DNA from: Rotaria sp. Silwood1
Lineage: Eukaryota; Rotifera; Eurotatoria; Philodinida; Philodinidae
DNA length: 64,000 nucleotides
Assembly (NCBI GenBank): GCA_905250075.1
Contig: CAJNOP010000143.1
Location: forward strand, 124,001 to 188,000
Reading direction: 5' to 3'
Under the pieces are notes generated by a model. That model was not told the origin of the DNA. It saw only the letters and a list, made by a program, of their open reading frames with translations, and made no database searches. The translations under genes were made by a program, and so were the position numbers. Numbering within the stretch: position 1 is the first letter of the stretch; every line of letters begins with the position of its first letter. Shown piece by piece: positions 35,812 to 49,414 of the stretch.

Positions 35812-37519
35812 CTGAAAAAATGCTGCTCAATCATTTAAATATGAATTGAAGATAATAGGTAAATTCGATAGTGTACAAATTAACAAAACCATTCATTATT
35901 ATTAACATATTTTTGGAGATAGATCATTGTAAAAACGATTGATTTAGGAATTACAGTTGAAAATGTCAAAATCGATTTCTTAGCTCATAATAACAGAGAA
36001 GCTGTTAAAACAGAGAAATTTTTAATGTAATACTTGTTCTATCACAAAACGAATTCAAAACCATAATTCACGATTAATGCAATTAGAATAAATTTTTTTA
36101 TTGCAACATAAATCTAGTACTACCAAAAAAAAATCCCAGCAAAATAAATCAACAGTAACACAATAAATTAAAGCTTACAAAATAATACCGTTCTCTTACA
36201 TTTAATACGTTTGCTTTCCAATCGATTTGTTTCTTTTACAATTAAAATGAAATAATATTTCATAATTTAATTGGAAAAATCAATACAGTAAGTGTACTTC
36301 AGACTTCATTTTATCATTACAACATATTAAAACAATTGTTTGAAGGATTCAATTGAAGCATAATAATGAAAAAAATGTAAAATAATTTATGAATAAATAT
36401 ATGTGGCAGCATTGTTTAGAAGAGATTATTATTTTTATTTTTATTTTTAATAATTATTCTAATAAACAAATACTACCATTATTTAGTTCATATCTTACTT
36501 ATTTAACGAAATAACTATATTACTATAATTTTCGCATGCAGTTAAAAAAATCTCTTATTTAAACTTAATACTTTTAACACTAGAATTTTTGTTGATATTT
36601 AATCTTTAATCGTTCTACTAATTTCATATGTTGAGCCATTTCGATAATCGATAGTACAACTATCTTTACTTTTGTATTAGTAATACAAAAAAATTTTGTA
36701 TATGAAAAAGATGGAAAAAAACAAGTTTATTCTTTGATTAAATAAAACAATTTTAAACAAAGAAAAACAAATACTATTCACATAAAGCATTTACATGTGA
36801 AATAAACATTAAGTTATTTTTTTGATATCTGACTTTTTGATAAAAATTTTACAAAAATATAATGAACAGACAATAATATACACACACGATTTTAGATCTT
36901 GAAGATTGCAACAAAATAAACATGTGTTTGATTCAAATTATTCATATATCGATTCGTTAATAAATGCTTGTGGAAATTGTTTTATATTAAATAAGTCATA
37001 TGATTATTTTATTGTATGGAGCATGTTCATCTGTAAGAAAATCTAAAAAAAAAAGCAAATTCTCAAAAAAAAGTTGTTCATCTAATTTTCTATTCTACCT
37101 TACATCTATTGAAAATAATTCTGTTCATTGATAATATTCAATAGAAATTGTTCCACTAATAATAATATACAAAATTTCATTTGTATCATATGAATATATA
37201 AATGAAGCATCTATTAAAATATTTTCATTTATTGATAATGAAGAGGTATATATATACATAATAAAAGCAATCAATGCCTTCAGATGATTGATATCTTTAT
37301 GAATAGATATTGTTTTTCATTTTGTATTAAATTATTTTTGGTAATTAATCAATGTTTTCTTATTGATATTTTTGTAGCTCAACATGATTCAAGAACACCA
37401 AGAGAAAATAGAATAAAGAAATAAATTAATCTACACAATAATTGGTAAAAGGATTAAATCAATGGAAGAGTAGAATAATATCAATCTAATTGGTTAAATA
37501 TTGAAAAAAGAATTTTTTT
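35812..37519. other. AT-rich non-coding DNA
   Basis: Very AT-rich. Faint coding-like text on the minus strand near 36900-37040 is broken by stops. No supported feature. Confidence 0.4.
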
Positions 37520-38947
37520 TCACATAATAGCATATAAACCTAATACACCATATTCGGAATGTACACAAATATGCATCTTTTTTTGTTTAAGTTTTTTGGC
37601 TTTTACAACTTCTTGAATCTGTAGTTGTTCGTTTTGTTGATTTTCTAGAAACAAAAAACAAATACAGTTAATAAATATATTTATTTAAAAAAAGTAAACG
37701 TGGAATTATATGAAAAATCTTTCAGCATTACCCATGAGCAAGTATAAAGCTCACTGCATTACTTCAATTAAATTATGTGTTTTATTAGTCTGAAATCAAA
37801 AGCTTTTTTCCTTTATTGTTTTCGATTGATCTCAATTGAATTTTGAAGTTTATGTAACTTACTCGACAAACAAAGACCTGTGGTTAAACTTTTGAAATTT
37901 CGACAAGCGTTTCGAGTATCATTTTGACTTAACTAAAATAAATTGACAAATTAAGTGTATTGTTAATAAAAAAAAAATTGTGTGAAAGATGCTTATAAAG
38001 CGTGAAAATAATGTTGGACTCAAAATAAAATAAGCCAATGTAAAATGAATATCTTAGGAAGAGTGGCATATAGCAGTCTTTAGTTTCAAGTAGTTGAAAG
38101 AGAATTTAGAGCATGTTTTCACAGATTCAATATATAAGAATGAACTAGTCGAGAATATTATTGGAAAAAACATTTCACGCGTATGATAATTTTCTGTGAT
38201 TCTGATAAACTTTTAAGAGCAAGTGACAATTTGTGTTCAAATCATAACGATTATTTAATTACAGATGGAATAAATACCTAATACGGTTTGATTAGCGTTA
38301 CAAAGCAAGATGATACTCTCCTACGAGTCATGTTCGATAATACATATGAAGTCTCAAGACAGATGTACTTACATTTATTGTGGACTGCTTCCAGCTCTTT
38401 CACTGCATTGACAATGGAACATTTGAATTGACTTTCACTAAAGAATGTTTGTGGATATTGTTTGAAATCAAATTGTTAACTTACATAAATATTGAATGTA
38501 ATATTTCATCATCATGAACTTGGTATCCGAGACGAATCAGTTGTTCAAGATCAGTTAAAGTATCTAAAGAAAACTTTAGTTTAGCGAAAAGGCAAGAAGA
38601 TTCTATAAGTGTTGAATCAGAATATATCAAGCAATCAGATAAAAATCAAGAAAATTACTATTATTCATGGATTTGATTTATTTCTAAAAATTAATTGCTT
38701 ACCTTTATAATTTTCATCTTGAAAATTAGCTTGTAGTCGATATTTTAAACATCGAATAAGAACCATCTTATCGTTGTCTGCTATTGGAGCTTTATAACGA
38801 TCAACAATAATAGTAATTGTCTAAAATTATCAATAGCAGTCACTATGGATTACAATAATCCTGCCCACTTACTTGAATAGCTTCTTTCAAATTTCCGATC
38901 TCAAAGTTGTTGAGAAAATTCACGAAAAGCTCGAGTCCATCAGTCAT
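37520..38947 (-). CDS. Six-exon helical protein, unknown
   Basis: Exons at 38873-38947 (ATG start), 38703-38820, 38485-38563, 38373-38437, 37863-37932 and 37520-37644. The first four join perfectly: MTDGLELFVNFLNNFEIGN..., DRYKAPIADNDKMVLIRCLK, LEQLIRLGYQVHDDEILHS, SIVNAVKELEAVHNK. Exons 5 and 6 join to each other (LSQNDTRNACRNFKSLTTGL, then QLQIQEVVKAKKLKQKK and CVHSEYGVLGLYAIM, TGA). Exon 4 to exon 5 is out of phase by one base as I read it. Either a microexon is missed in the 440-bp interval or the gene has a frameshift. It looks all-helical and TPR-like, without motifs. No signal peptide. Function unknown. Confidence 0.6.
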
Positions 38948-39446
38948 TTCTACAAGGAAAAAAAATCAGTGTTTCGTTCGAAAGAAAATTTTTTCAAATG
39001 AATGTTTGTGAAGTAAAATAATACGCTATTATATATTATACTTAAACAATAGAAAAATGACCGGCCGTAGTGTAAATGAAATACAATATAGATCTGGTGA
39101 AAGCTAGACCAACTCGATCATTGAGCCTGACGAACAATAATGATTCTATCCGATGATTTGTTAACTAATAGATATCGTAATATTCGAAGAATACCATTAA
39201 AGAGAGACACTAAATAAATATGTTTTCGAAATGACCGCCTTAGTGATGACATATTTGATTTATAATTTGATTCCTTCAGGATATTTTACTGGTTAATTTT
39301 ATATTTAATAGAATCGAACAATAAAAAATACTTAAAAAAAAAAAGAAAAGGTTGTGTTTCTTAGAAACATAACATTCAAAAAGCATAACTTATTTTTAAA
39401 TAAAAACAATTTTATTACTATATTAGTAAAACCTTTTTCTCTTTAG

Positions 39447-39970
<524 letters not shown>

Positions 39971-40048
39971 TTATGTTTTTTTTTTGTTTTAATAAACATG
40001 ATAGACAATGGTTTAGGAATCTATTTTTTCTATTTTGCATTTTCAGAA

Positions 40049-42403
40049 ATGTTTGATTCCGAATCCGAATCAGGATTACAAAAAGAAGAATCGCTTCATA
40101 ATTTTTCTTCTACATAAAGTCAACGTGGTCCTAGTAAGACTACTCAATAAATTAACTTTTAATATTTACTACATTTTTCTCAAGCTACTTGTGCTCTTGG
40201 TCATATAATTGATTATACAAAAACCAGATATAACTATATTATGTGACATATGTAAATTTTTTTTAAATATCAGTGAATTGAAAATTCATACAGCTTATCA
40301 TAATGCATTAAAATTATTTAAACTCAAAGTAAAAAAACTTCGATTTATTTTATTTTTTTTTTTGAAAAAGTTTTTTTTATAAAAAAAAAGGATATGCCAA
40401 AATAGAATAGATGTAGTACTTAAACGTCGAGATTTACTTATACAACGTATGCAACGTTTAAGAATATCTGAAGAATCTTATTTGAAATATGTTAAAACTA
40501 TTAATGATGCATTTCAAATTATAAAACGAATTATTGAACCTTATTATTATGGAGATAATTCATGTATATATGATAATCATGAAGCATCGAATGTACAAGG
40601 TGATTTTTATTTTCTTATTAAAATATATATTTGTAGATAATACTAATTATCTTAGGTATAAGTTTTACACCACTTAATCGAACGTTTCTTAGTATTGATA
40701 TGTATACTAATCAAAATATATAATATAAACCTGATATGGAAGATACAATGAGATTTATTGATTGTTTCGGTATGAAAAATAGGAAAAATAGAAAAAAAAT
40801 ATTTTGTCATCTATTTTTTATCTAATTCTTAGATTCAATACTATTTTATTATTAACTCACATGCTACTTTCTTATAGAAACCTGGTACACTCGTATGTCA
40901 TATACACCAATATAAAATCAGTATGCATCACTTGCTATCTTCGTCTTATGCTTTATGCTTATATTTTTTTTTATGATACCGAAAGAAAACAAACAACATC
41001 GTCGTGTCTCGAGAACCGATGTTTCAACTCTTTTCTGAATAATACATATAAAATAATAAAGCATTTCATTTAATTTTCGGTGGTAAAGAAAAATTTTCTT
41101 ATATTGGTTTATTTGATGGTTATAATGGAAAAGCGGCTAGTACAATTATGTCGAGAACATCTTCATGAAGCTATTTTAATGGAAATGTCTAAATTAATAA
41201 ATGATATAAATAGTTCCGAAGCTGAACAAACTCTTATCAATCGTCTTTATACACGTATGGTTGATACAAACAGTGAATATTTTAATATAAAAAATATTGG
41301 TGATGTATATCGTTTGGCTTATATAAAAATGGATCATCTTTTATTACGTGGTATTCATGAAACATCAAGTGTTCGTTGGAGTGGTACATCAACATTTACA
41401 GCTGTTGTTGTAGTTAATGATAAAATTGAAGATTTATTAGTTGATATAGAAAATCATGATGATGATAAAAAAATCATATTATTCTTGGTCATATTCATAT
41501 CGCTAATTGTGATAAATTTCTGTTTTTTGTTGTTTCTTATAGAAAATAGTTTTCATTTTTTTAAAGAAAATGTTGAAGCATTAGGTATTCAAGCTGGTGA
41601 AGTTGTTTTAATGTCTCAAAAACATACGTTAATAAATAAACGTGAATGTGAAAGAATATTAGAAACAGGTAATAACATTTTTTCTTAAAACAAAAAAAAA
41701 GAACTTCATTTGTGTGCATTAATATATACAATTTAGGTGTAAAAATAAGTGAAAATGATGTAATTGCTGGAATACATGAAACAACACGTGGATTAGGTAA
41801 TCATGATGATAAAGATATAAAAAAATGTGTTATCAATTCACCTTATTATTGGACATATGAAATTGATCCATCATTAGAATGCATCATAATAGCTACAGAA
41901 GGTCTTTGGCAAGTTCTTCAATATGATATTGTTGCTGATATTGTTATACAAGTAATACAAGAAAAAAAAAGAACTTTAATTTCATAAAAATTTCTATGTT
42001 CCATTAAATAGTGTTTACCAGCACATCATATGCCAGCACCTAGTCGTATGGAAACAGTACTTCAATCTGTACTTGAAAGATATGGAACAGTAACACATAC
42101 CCCTTATTTAACAAATGATGATGATACTATAGCTGATTGTAGAAATAAAATGTTATATTTAATTGAAGAAGAAAATCAATTTAGTAATAATGAAAATGTT
42201 TTTTTTTTCTACACGTAATCGTGCAGTACAATGTTCTGAAGATAATATTCATCAAGAAATATGGAATTCTTTATCAGCTCAACATTGTCTTCGTCTTGAA
42301 TTAGCACAAAAAATTTGCTGAACGTCTTGTTTCAGCAGCAATTTTAGCACAATCAAAAACAAATGTTAGTGTCATGTCTGTTATTAGCCGATGCAGCTGT
42401 TTA
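40049..42403 (+). pseudogene. PP2D1-like PP2C-domain pseudophosphatase, broken
   Basis: Blocks in order: MFDSESESGLQKEE; a C2H2 finger, CDICKFFLNISELKIHTAYH (about 40240-40300); RRDLLIQRMQRLRISEES; GISFTPLNRTFLSIDMYTNQ; GGKEKFSYIGLFDGYNGKAA; YIKMDHLLLRGIHETSSVRW followed by SGTSTF; EVVLMSQKHTLINKRECERI; TRGLGNHDDKDIKKCVI; and IIIATEGLWQVLQYDIV. It ends AERLVSAAILAQSKTNVSVM. The N-terminal zinc finger and the order match vertebrate PP2D1, whose PP2C domain lacks catalytic metal ligands; here too DGHGG is DGYNG and the later DG is EG. At least four breaks are seen: TAA near 40115 and 40721, a frameshift near 41140, and another near 42310. Introns remain visible. It is a host gene that died recently or is misassembled. 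Confidence 0.75.
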
Positions 42404-42473
42404 AAAGCTTCATTTTTTTGTCAAAATAAAAAAAAACATTTGAGAGTAAAAAATAAGATTTTACTAAATTTAT

Positions 42474-42767
42474 TTAAGGCATAAAACAAATGTTCTTCTC
42501 TGTTTCTTTTTGCTTTGATGTTAACCAATTTAATGTAGGCACATTTTGTCGTAAGGCAAAAAATGTTTCATATTTGACATTATATTCTAGTGTTCGTTTT
42601 TCTGATGGCTTATAATGTACAGTTGTTTTTTCAGCTAAATAACTAATAAGTTCACATTGTTCTTCAAATATATATAATTTTCTACGAAATTTTTGTCGTA
42701 TATAATCCGAACTTGTTGTATTAACCAGTGTGAACTTAGCCGGACGACCAATCAGAATCATTTGCAT
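42474..42767 (-). CDS. Open frame, unknown (possible remnant)
   Basis: A 97-residue frame with coding-like composition: LIGRPAKFTLVNTTSSDYIR, QKFRRKLYIFEEQCELISYL, KYETFFALRQNVPTLNWL. It has a GRPAKF patch like a minor-groove contact and is basic. No splice partner was found, and the flanking 42780-43080 shows no coding. It could be a transposon or host-gene remnant. Confidence 0.35.
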   Translation of the reverse strand: MQMILIGRPAKFTLVNTTSSDYIRQKFRRKLYIFEEQCELISYLAEKTTVHYKPSEKRTLEYNVKYETFFALRQNVPTLNWLTSKQKETEKNICFMP

Positions 42768-42779
42768 ATTCAGCTAAGC

Positions 42780-43587
42780 ATATAAGGAGCAGAAAATACC
42801 TACGTCCATCCACCAAATACCAAAGAATTTTACATGGCAACCATAACTTACAAAAAAAGATATATGGCCGTATGAGCTTTGCACTCAACTATATTCAAAA
42901 ACTAAGCACCCAAAAACAATCAAAAACAACAAAAACGTACCAATCAACACTTCTCTCACCTAAAAGCTTTAGAAATGGACTCAACAACTGTGTTGCCAGA
43001 GGCTACGCATAAATCTCGTGAATATCTAATTAGCTTACACATTACGCGTACTTACATTAAGCGATTGTAAATTTGTGCAATTTTTTAAATGCCAATAATC
43101 GATACAGCTGGTCGAGTTGTTATAAAAAAATATATTTTAACTTTTGTAAATGTCGTAGTAAACTAGCACAAATTCGAAAATGATCATCCGATTTGAGATG
43201 ATCATCACGGCTTGTTGTTGCATAAGTTTTCAATATGATGATGTTTTGGTTACGTGTGTAGGATGTTTTGAATATAAGTAGATGTTTCATGAGCATATGT
43301 TATCAGTTGAATGTGTTACAGTTTGCGTCATGGAAAATATCTTATTCAATTGTGAGCGACAGAATTGTTAAAATTACAATGACTCTTGAAATTTATTTTG
43401 TTGTAATCATGCTATTCTGGATCGCATATTGAGAAATTTTATAGGTTATCCAAAAAAATATGCACGCATTTCATCAACAGTTGAATAGTTTTTCATTGCT
43501 TGTTGGCGATTGCTTTATGATTCAAGTGAGATTTGGTGGCTATAGTATGCAGGATGATGTTCCTGACTACTGTTGTATCTAAACTAC
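42780..43587. other. Non-coding DNA before the assembly gap
   Basis: No supported exon or repeat pair. Confidence 0.35.
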
Positions 43588-43687
43588 NNNNNNNNNNNNN
43601 NNNNNNNNNNNNNNNNNNNNNNNNNNNNNNNNNNNNNNNNNNNNNNNNNNNNNNNNNNNNNNNNNNNNNNNNNNNNNNNNNNNNNNN
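43588..43687. other. Assembly gap of exactly 100 N
   Basis: A round 100-N run, the usual placeholder for a gap of unknown size. It truncates the coiled-coil gene on its 3' side. Reading frames crossing it are meaningless. Confidence 0.98.
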
Positions 43688-43709
43688 TTTTTGTATTTTT
43701 TTTCTTTAC

Positions 43710-46700
43710 CTTTTCTTTTTCTAATTGTTCACAACGACGTGATGTTTCTTCAAGTACAATTTGTACATGTTCTAATTGATGTGTAGCTATACGAATACGT
43801 TCACATACATTATCATATTTTATTTTTAAAGATTTATAATCATTTTCAAATTCATCTGCACGTCGTCGTTCTTTTTCCAAATCAACATTTAAATTTGGCT
43901 CAATCTATATTTATTAATAAATATATTAATTAAAACAAATAAAATTTTAAACAAAAAAAAATAATTTGTTCTTGACAGAAAATAAATCATGGCTATATAT
44001 ATATGTACGATAAAATTTTCTCATTATGATATGAATAATAACATACAATTTCCATAATGTGAGTAACATAAATGATACTATGATAAACAATATTGACTAA
44101 TTAGATAAAAAAAAACAATTTTACATAACAACAACAGTATTTGATATAACATCTTGTCGATATTTTTTATATTAATAACTTATGACATTAAATCATGTCA
44201 ACACGAACTGATTTACCGTTGATTAAAAACAAAAAAGAACGTGCAATTAATTAATTGTTAGAAAGACGAAAATAGAAACTGAGCACTTTTGAAGAGTTCT
44301 AATGGTACTCAAATTTGAGACGTTTTGCTTTAGGAATGTTTTCATTTTTTGTTTATTAAATAATATTAAGTCGGTATTCATTGTAATGAATTGTGAGAGT
44401 GATTTCACGTATGTCGGCAGCATTCAATATGATGGCGTCTTGCGCCATCGGCACTTTCAGGAGTTTTTTTTCTTTTATTACAATATGTGAACCACTTATG
44501 ATAAGAACTTTTTAGCAATAACATTTCCGATCGAAATGATTACCTTGACTTATTTTTTTTACTTTAAATTTGATAAAAGAAATCTGTTAATGTAATCTTT
44601 GAACCGGGACTTCAAACTGGTCCCGTAATGTTTTCTGTTCCAGAACTAGACTACCTATTTCCATATTTATTATTCTGTTCTGACTAATGATCTACAAATA
44701 GGCCTTTTTTATTTATTTATGCCCAGGTCGAGAAGTACGAGTGGGTTCCGGCAGAAAAGCACTGGAAGTTATTGGAACACGGTGGCAGTATTCCGGCTGG
44801 ACACTTTTTGGATTTTTTCGGTGACTTCCGATCAAATTCCTCCCGTTTTCTTCAGGAAGTTGTCCGGAAAAAATCGAAAACTTTTCCGGCCGGAATACTG
44901 CCACCCTGTTCCGGCGACTTTCAGTGTTTTCGTGCAGGATACGGTGAATTTTCCCGCATCTTTCCTACAGGATCCGGTGACCGGAATCTTCGACCTAGGA
45001 TTGTTAATTTCTCAAAATCATCAATATTCATTATATATATATTCAAAAAATCATACAGATTATAAGAAAAGTCGTTTTTTTTTCTAGAAACAATAAAAAG
45101 TTTTAAATTGAAACCAGGACCAAAAAAGGAAAAGATGATCCCACCGATACCTAGTTGTTAATCATCGATTGATTGTTTTATTCGATCTATTTTAGGATAT
45201 ATTTTTACTTAGTTTCTATACAAATATAATAAGATATTTAAGTATTAAGAAAATTAATAATATTCATAAGTTAATATTTACTTTTTCTTTTTCATGTAAT
45301 TGTTTTTGTGCATTATTTAATTCATATTTAAGTGTATTTGTATGTTCAATTAATTCATTATAACGTTCACGTAAACGTAATAATTCAAATTCAAGTTCAA
45401 TATTTTTATTCTAATATAAAATATATTTATATAAAAAAATTTATTAAAAGAAATTTATTCATCATACGTCAATATTTGATTTTCATTTGTTAATTTCATA
45501 AGATTTTGTTTATTAATATCATCTAATCGTTGACTACATGTTAGAATATGTTTATGTAATACATCACATTTTAATTTAAGATTTTCCATATGACCTTTAA
45601 TTCCTTCATCTGAATTATCAAACTAAAAAATTATGAATATTTTAAATATCAATCCAAAAAAAAACGAATGCAATTATACTGTTTGTTCAAATTGAATAGT
45701 TTTTTTCTCTGTAATTTCAAGTTCTTGACGAACAAGATCAATTTCACGTTCAAGTGAACGTTGTTGAATAATAGAAAATAATTTTGTTTGCTCAATATCT
45801 GATATATTTTGTGATTTTTCCATCTAATATTATTTAAATTAAATTTTACTTTTTTTTTGTTTTTAAATTTTAATAATACATACTAAATATTTTAAAAGAT
45901 CATTTTCTTCTTGTTGCATAGTTTCAAATACTAATTGATGTATAGATAAAGATGATAATGTTGTTGTTGTTATTTTTTGTTGATCCAATTTTTGATTAAT
46001 ATATGTTACAATATAATCAAGTTTAGAACGAAATGTTTCAATTTCATGTTGTAATTCAATATTTTGTTCCATAAATTTTTTTGATAATTCTTCAGCTTCT
46101 AATAAAATATAGAATTGAATTAATTAATTAATTATTTCTATTCTCTATGAAAAGTTTCAAAATACAAAAAAAAAATTAGTCTTTCTCATATTTAAGAAAA
46201 TGATAAATTAATATTATTATATTTGTTAGAATATATCTGAGAATAAAAGTGAATGTTTTATCTCAAAAGTATACAAGTCAACATATATTTATCAGTATTT
46301 TAGTATCATTAGAAGATAATAAGAATGAAGCAAAGATCTTCTATAGAGAATTTTTTACTATAATTTTGATATCAAATATCAATTTTTTTCTAGGAATGAT
46401 AAATTTACATTTAAAAAAAAAAGAATTGCTAAAATTAGAAGTAACTTAACAGGAAAAAGGGAATTACGATATTGAATTACAAGCCTAACGTAAGAATGCA
46501 ATATTCTCCGTTTAATAATGATCTTTAATTTTGACCGAGAATTTTTTTTTCTTCTCTTCTTATGTCCATCATCAAAACTATAGTTGGTATATCTTATTGT
46601 TTAACCTCAGACGAATCCGTACAACTAATTATAATAATAGTTGAGAAGTTCGATATACGATAGTTTTTACTAAAGATATATCTTCTTTGTTATTCGATAA

Positions 46701-49414
46701 ACAACAATAAAAAGTATACAATAGAAGAAACCATCAACTACGACATTATTATTATTACATGTAACTAATGTCCATTTCAGAGTTAAATGGACGTGAGCAT
46801 TTTTTGAATAACTTTTGATAGGAACGAGTTAGAGATCTTCGGTTTTCACCGTTGGAAAGAGCAGATGAAGACGCATCGAATTATATATATAGAAAGATTT
46901 TTCTAACTACTTTCCTATAGGTTTTATATAAAACTTCAAGAAAAACAGCATGCTTCTCATGGTCATGATATCAATTTATTGATTTTCAGGAGTGCTCTAG
47001 AATGGCCAACGGAAGAGCTACAAAACTATATCAAGACGCTGTTCCTAACTACAACCAGTATGATATGTAAACTATCGGAACACAATTTACCACCTCATTG
47101 TTTTTCAACAAAATAATCGAAAAATGTAAATTTTTGTCGTATTTTGATAGAAAAGTCACTTTTTTTAACATAGGAGAAAAAAGCAATTCTTTGAAAACTT
47201 TTGACTAAATCTATAGGAAAATAGTTAAAAAAATCTTTATAGTTCGATGCGACTTCATCTGTTCTTTCCAACGGTGAAAATCGGAGATTTCTATCTCGTT
47301 CCTATCAAAAGTTATTCAAAAAATGCCCACAGCCATTTAACTCTGAAATGGACATTAATAAATGTTGTACAGTTTTGACTCATATTTAACCTATTTTATT
47401 TCATTGCTTTATTCTTAAACAAAATTCTAAATACGGGAATTTAACTAACTGATGTATGGTCTTATGCAGAAGCATAAGTCTTACAGAAAAAAAAATTGTA
47501 TTTTTATTTTGTGATTAATCTTAATGTTTATTATAACATTTACTTCAAGTCTGCAATAGATTTTTAGATTTAATCTTACTGTTAGTATATATGACTATAA
47601 GAAATCAAATATATAGATATTTTACATATTCCAATCAAAACTATAAACAATGAAATGAAAAAAGAGAAATTTTGTTTTTAATAATCATAAAAAAAGTTTA
47701 CAAAATATATTTTGAAATGTAATGACAGAATCAAACAATAGTAAAAATCTCGAGTTCGAAATTAATCCGATGAGCTCTAATAAAGATTTTACTAATCGAA
47801 AAAAAAGCAAAATTCGATATCAAATTAGCCTTGTTTCTATTGTTATAATATGATTATATTTGAAGTTTGTTAACTGTAGAAAAAATTCTCCAATTAATTG
47901 AAATTACCTGGATCAATAGTAATCACAAGGTTAGTTTATTTTGTATAATGAGATATGTAAAAGTATACTTCATTCATACCTTGATTAAAATTTAGATTTA
48001 GATGAGACTTTGAATTTTTCATTATTATAACGTATACATAAAATATACTTATTCTTATTCTTATTCTCAATTACATATAGAATCCATTTTGTTGAATAGT
48101 AAATAGGTTTCATAGGAAAGCAAAAAAAAAAATATGACCATTAGATTTTTTTTTCTACAAATAAAATATTTGATGTCTATTATTTTAACTTTTAGAATAT
48201 AATCAAATTTATTTATTTATTTACTTGATGAATAATATTCATCATTAATATGATTATTTATTTGAGTTGATCGTGTATATGTTTGATCAATAATATGTAT
48301 AAGTCGATTAATATGTTCATTTTTTTCTTCAACTATTTTATCTAATTGTCGTTTAAATTCATTTTCAAGAAAATGATTTCGATTTTCAAGTATAAGATTT
48401 TTTTCTTGAAGATAATATACATCACGATGAGCATAATTTAGTTTTTCACGTATTTGCTAAATAAAAACAAAAAAAAACAATTCAAATGTAATCGATCTCT
48501 AGATCAAAAAGAAAAAAACTATCAACAAGATACTTATTACATATAAATAGAATAGCCGGGCTGGGAAAGATATCTTACAAGTGTTTAAAGAATGCAATAA
48601 CAATATGTAGAAATTAAATCTCATTCCCATACACATACTTCAGAATAACAGTACAAAAAAATATATATATATATATATTTCGAATACATAAAAACATATT
48701 AGTTATAATACTTTTTTTTTGTTTAAGAAAATATGAATATGTTCTATGTAGCAGAAAAAAATCTAAATCATATTTTGAATAAACAATAGTTAAATATGTA
48801 TTAACAGAATTTTTTTGTAAATATTGAATAAATTATTGTGAATATAAATTATACAAACTTTTAATCCTTCAGAATAATCTTTATCATCTATATTAAGATC
48901 TTGTAATAAATATCTAAAACGTTGTAAAATTGCAATCATTGTTTGTCCTTTTAACCATAATTTCATAATTATTTCACGTTCTTGTCCTTCATGTAAATGA
49001 TAATCACGTTCAATGGCATTCATAACATCTTGATAAGAAAGAAGATTCTATAACAATAATATTTAAAAGTACATAATTTATAACAAGAAAAAAAATTCTA
49101 TTATTTTCAAATGACTTTATACTTTTAAATTAATAGATGCAGCAACCGCAACAACTTGACTTGTTTCTAATGAACAATTTAATCGTGAATCTTGATTCGA
49201 TTGAGATAAAATTGGATTTTGTTGAATAATATTTTCCATTGTATTTGTATTTTTTTTTAAATTTATTCTTAATTCTTCATGATATTCATTTATAATCTAT
49301 TATATAAGAATCATAATAATAATAATAATTTTCTATTTCTTAATAAATAAATTTTTATACTTCTTGTGATGATGAATGTTGATTGGTAATAAGTTTTTCT
49401 TCGATCCAGTTATT
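43710..49414 (-). CDS. Long coiled-coil protein, multi-exon, partial
   Basis: Nine exons on the minus strand: 49361-49414, 49123-49296, 48859-49047, 48225-48456, 45884-46098, 45680-45823, 45468-45622, 45282-45410 and 43710-43904. The first six join exactly in phase. The product, over 450 residues, is almost entirely heptad-type coiled coil (for example EREIDLVRQELEITEKKT, ELLRLRERYNELIEHT, LEKERRRADEFENDYK). An Asn/Gln/Ser-rich N-terminal part and a short region, SYQDVMNAIERDYHLHEGQE, look globular. Exon 7 (ending QILT) to exon 8 (NKNIELEF) is one base out of phase as read. No ATG precedes exon 1, so a 5' exon is missing; a 48-bp exon-like piece at 49679-49726 may be 5' UTR. The 3' end lies in or beyond the gap. 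Centrosomal or ciliary role is only a guess. Confidence 0.65.
44718..45003. mobile_element. GC-rich CCGG inverted-repeat element in an intron
   Basis: The left part (GGCAGTATTCCGGC near 44786) and right part (GCCGGAATACTGCC near 44890) are reverse complements. The outer ends CCCAGGTCGA and TCGACCTAGG also pair. About 285 bp, non-coding, inside the last visible intron of the coiled-coil gene. Confidence 0.7.
46766..47357. mobile_element. Inverted-repeat element in an intron (~165-bp arms)
   Basis: It begins TAATGTCCATTTCAGAGTTA and ends with the exact complement. Arms of about 165 bp share AACTTTTGATAGGAACGAG and the GTTGGAAAGA segment; the centre is unrelated. TA-type ends suggest a Tc1/mariner-like MITE. 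It lies in the 2.1-kb intron between the exons at 48225 and 46098, on which it has no visible effect. Confidence 0.8.
48657..48680. repeat. (TA)n microsatellite
   Basis: About ten TA dinucleotides inside an intron of the coiled-coil gene. Confidence 0.8.

Noticed and set aside
43533-43880. Open frames running through the N block
   Set aside because: They are artefacts of the 100-N gap; only the 43710-43904 exon is supported.
44713-45087. Three overlapping frames on both strands of up to 122 residues
   Set aside because: They lie within a GC-rich inverted-repeat element, where few stops occur by composition and symmetry.
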